This document shows, piece after piece, positions 62,763 to 64,000 of a stretch of DNA of 64,000 nucleotides. The stretch covers positions 310,001-374,000 of the forward strand of contig NZ_JACYMO010000002.1 in NCBI RefSeq assembly GCF_014838825.1, given 5' to 3'. Made by a program: the position numbers and the translations under genes. Origin of the DNA: Erwinia persicina (lineage in GTDB: Bacteria; Pseudomonadota; Gammaproteobacteria; Enterobacterales; Enterobacteriaceae). Every line of letters begins with the position of its first letter. The first letter of the stretch is position 1. Under the pieces are notes generated by a model. The model saw only the letters and a list, made by a program, of their open reading frames with translations. It searched no databases and was not told the origin of the DNA.

Positions 62763-64000
62763 ATGCAAAGTCAGTCGGTTCCAAAAAAGAAAATGAGTAC
62801 CCGTACGCTGATGCTGCTGACCGGGGTGCTGACTATCACCCTCGGTTTCAGTATAACCATCGGCCTGCTCAGCTGGCAGTCGAGCCAGCAGCAGAGGAAG
62901 CTGGCGGAAGATTATCTCGGGCAGATTGCCCAGAGCCAGGCACTGGCTGTGCAGAATGAACTGGATTATGCGCGCACCGTGGCCACCTCGATGGGGCAAA
63001 GCCTGGTGGCCCTGCGCGCTTCCGGCATTACTGACCGTGCCGCCGCCGAGCAGCAGATGATCTACTCCCTGAAACTGAACCCTGACTACCTGTCTATGTC
63101 CGTGGTCTTTGAGCCGGATGCCTTTGACGGCCGTGATGCCGAGTTCGCCAGCCAGCCGGGTTCACCGCCTGCGGGACGCTTTGCCCGCTTTGTTGACCGT
63201 GATCAGGCGGGTAATTACAAAGCCCACTTCATGGGCTCTTTCCTGACGCCGGGCCAGGGGGATTACTACCTGGTGCCGCGCAAACTTGAACGTGACACGC
63301 TGGCCGAACCCTACAGCTATGCCTATAACGGTGTCCCTACCCTGCTGACCTCCGTCTCTGCGGTGATTATCGATGATGGAAAGCTTAAAGCAGTGACCAC
63401 CTCCGATATCTCACTGGCCTCGTTGCAACAGCGCGTCAGTAAAATCAAACCCTGGGAAGGCAGCGGCTACGCGATGCTGATTTCCACCGGCGGGAAAGTC
63501 GTCTCCAGCCCGGTGAAAGAGGATGCCGGTAAGCAGTACAAAGGCGAGACCGACGGCTTCAGCAGCAAAATGATCCAGCGCTTTGATCCGGTACTGGGGG
63601 AAGAGGTATTGCAAACCTGGCGTCCGATCACCATCGGCAACAGCCAGACTTCCTGGTATCTCAGCGTTGTAGCCCCGGTGGATCTGGTGATGGCCGCCGC
63701 TAACCGTCAGCTGATGTATGCGCTGATCATGATGGTCGTCAGCATCATCGTCGTCTGCGGGGTACTCGGCCTGATCTTCAGCCGTAAAGTGGCCAAGCCG
63801 ATTGGCGGTGAACCGCGGCAGGCTGCTGATATCGCGCTGGCCGTAGCCGAAGGCGACCTGAGCGCCAGTATCCCGGTGAAGCAGAATGACCAGCAGAGTA
63901 TTTTCTTTGCCATGCACACCATGCAGCATCAGTTGCGCAATATGGTCGGTGAAATTATCTCGGCCAGCGATTCGGTACGTCAGGGTGCAGAAGAGATTGC
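62763..64000 (+). CDS. Methyl-accepting chemotaxis protein, N-terminal part
   Basis: 412 codons are present; the gene runs off the window. ATG at 62763 with GGGGGAAG 4 bases upstream. A cytoplasmic start is followed by membrane segment 1 (about 15-34) and a long periplasmic dCache-type ligand domain (about 35-315, with WYLSVVAPVDLV at its end). Membrane segment 2 is near 318-340 (LMYALIMMVVSIIVVCGVLGLIF) and the HAMP domain begins next. The signalling domain lies beyond. The dCache fold suggests sensing amino acids or related small ligands. Expression from the FliA promoter ties it to flagellar motility. Confidence 0.92.
   Translation, partial: MQSQSVPKKKMSTRTLMLLTGVLTITLGFSITIGLLSWQSSQQQRKLAEDYLGQIAQSQALAVQNELDYARTVATSMGQSLVALRASGITDRAAAEQQMIYSLKLNPDYLSMSVVFEPDAFDGRDAEFASQPGSPPAGRFARFVDRDQAGNYKAHFMGSFLTPGQGDYYLVPRKLERDTLAEPYSYAYNGVPTLLTSVSAVIIDDGKLKAVTTSDISLASLQQRVSKIKPWEGSGYAMLISTGGKVVSSPVKEDAGKQYKGETDGFSSKMIQRFDPVLGEEVLQTWRPITIGNSQTSWYLSVVAPVDLVMAAANRQLMYALIMMVVSIIVVCGVLGLIFSRKVAKPIGGEPRQAADIALAVAEGDLSASIPVKQNDQQSIFFAMHTMQHQLRNMVGEIISASDSVRQGAEEI

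Noticed and set aside
1-64000. tRNA, rRNA, CRISPR arrays, insertion sequences, integrases or prophage genes
   Set aside because: None seen by reading; no repeat-spacer pattern, transposase motif or tRNA-like cloverleaf noticed.

Overview
The window looks like chromosome of an Enterobacterales bacterium of the Erwiniaceae type (Erwinia or Pantoea). It is GC-rich, and most genes are close relatives of E. coli genes in E. coli-like pairings: ybiO-rlmF, dinG-ybiB, mlrA and yohO, bglX-dld-pbpG-yohC-yohD, and ybhQ/ybhP-clsB-ybhN/ybhL. Two blocks that are far apart in E. coli (the ybhL-rhlE-dinG-rlmF-ybiO region and the mlrA-yohD-dusC region) are interleaved here. I see no rRNA, tRNA, CRISPR array, insertion sequence or phage gene. 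The genus assignment is an inference from gene content and order.

Layout. 1-3.2 kb: end of the ybiO channel gene, rlmF, an exported protein, a flavin reductase-like protein and a deoxyribonucleotidase. 3.3-11.6 kb: a complete histidine utilisation (hut) locus of the five-step type. HutH and HutU open the ring, HutI cleaves imidazolonepropionate, HutF deiminates formiminoglutamate and HutG deformylates formylglutamate; HutD is accessory and HutC is the repressor. Four near-identical TGTATAnACA palindromes sit at the three hut promoter regions. 11.7-17.4 kb: an M20 amidohydrolase, ybiB and dinG (with a perfect LexA box), and an acetyltransferase plus XRE-cupin regulator pair. 17.5-24.1 kb: an MlrA-like MerR regulator heads a tightly overlapping nine-gene run: NTF2-like, SDR, FAD oxidoreductase, DUF1365, Cfa-like methyltransferase, DUF2878, chalcone-isomerase-like and DUF3833 lipoprotein. 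This is a probable membrane fatty-acid modification operon, preceded by a palindrome resembling the MlrA box. It is the most interesting system in the window.

24.2-29.3 kb is an accessory stretch: small membrane protein YohO, a RES-type toxin-antitoxin pair with tandem 18-bp repeats at its promoter, idi, a SUFU-like protein, an LprI-like protein and a DUF2236 (MpaB-like) protein. 29.3-39.3 kb returns to the conserved bglX-dld-pbpG-yohC-yohD block, with an MscS-type channel and a GNAT inserted. 39.3-46.0 kb is a peptide-type ABC uptake operon with a fused permease-ATPase, a divergent DUF1028 gene and a FadR-type regulator. Two ATTTAT-N4-ATAAAT palindromes lie between the divergent genes.

46-54.3 kb: a GH15 glycosidase, an LdtB-like L,D-transpeptidase with a long Pro/Ala-rich tail, a terminator with no obvious gene (candidate small RNA), a CorA/ZntB-type transporter, a phosphate transporter plus polyphosphate kinase 2 operon with a possible Pho box, and an SDR. 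54.3-64 kb: dusC, rhlE, an MFS transporter, ybhQ, the ybhP-clsB-ybhN phospholipid operon, ybhL, and the start of a chemoreceptor gene behind a sigma-28 promoter.
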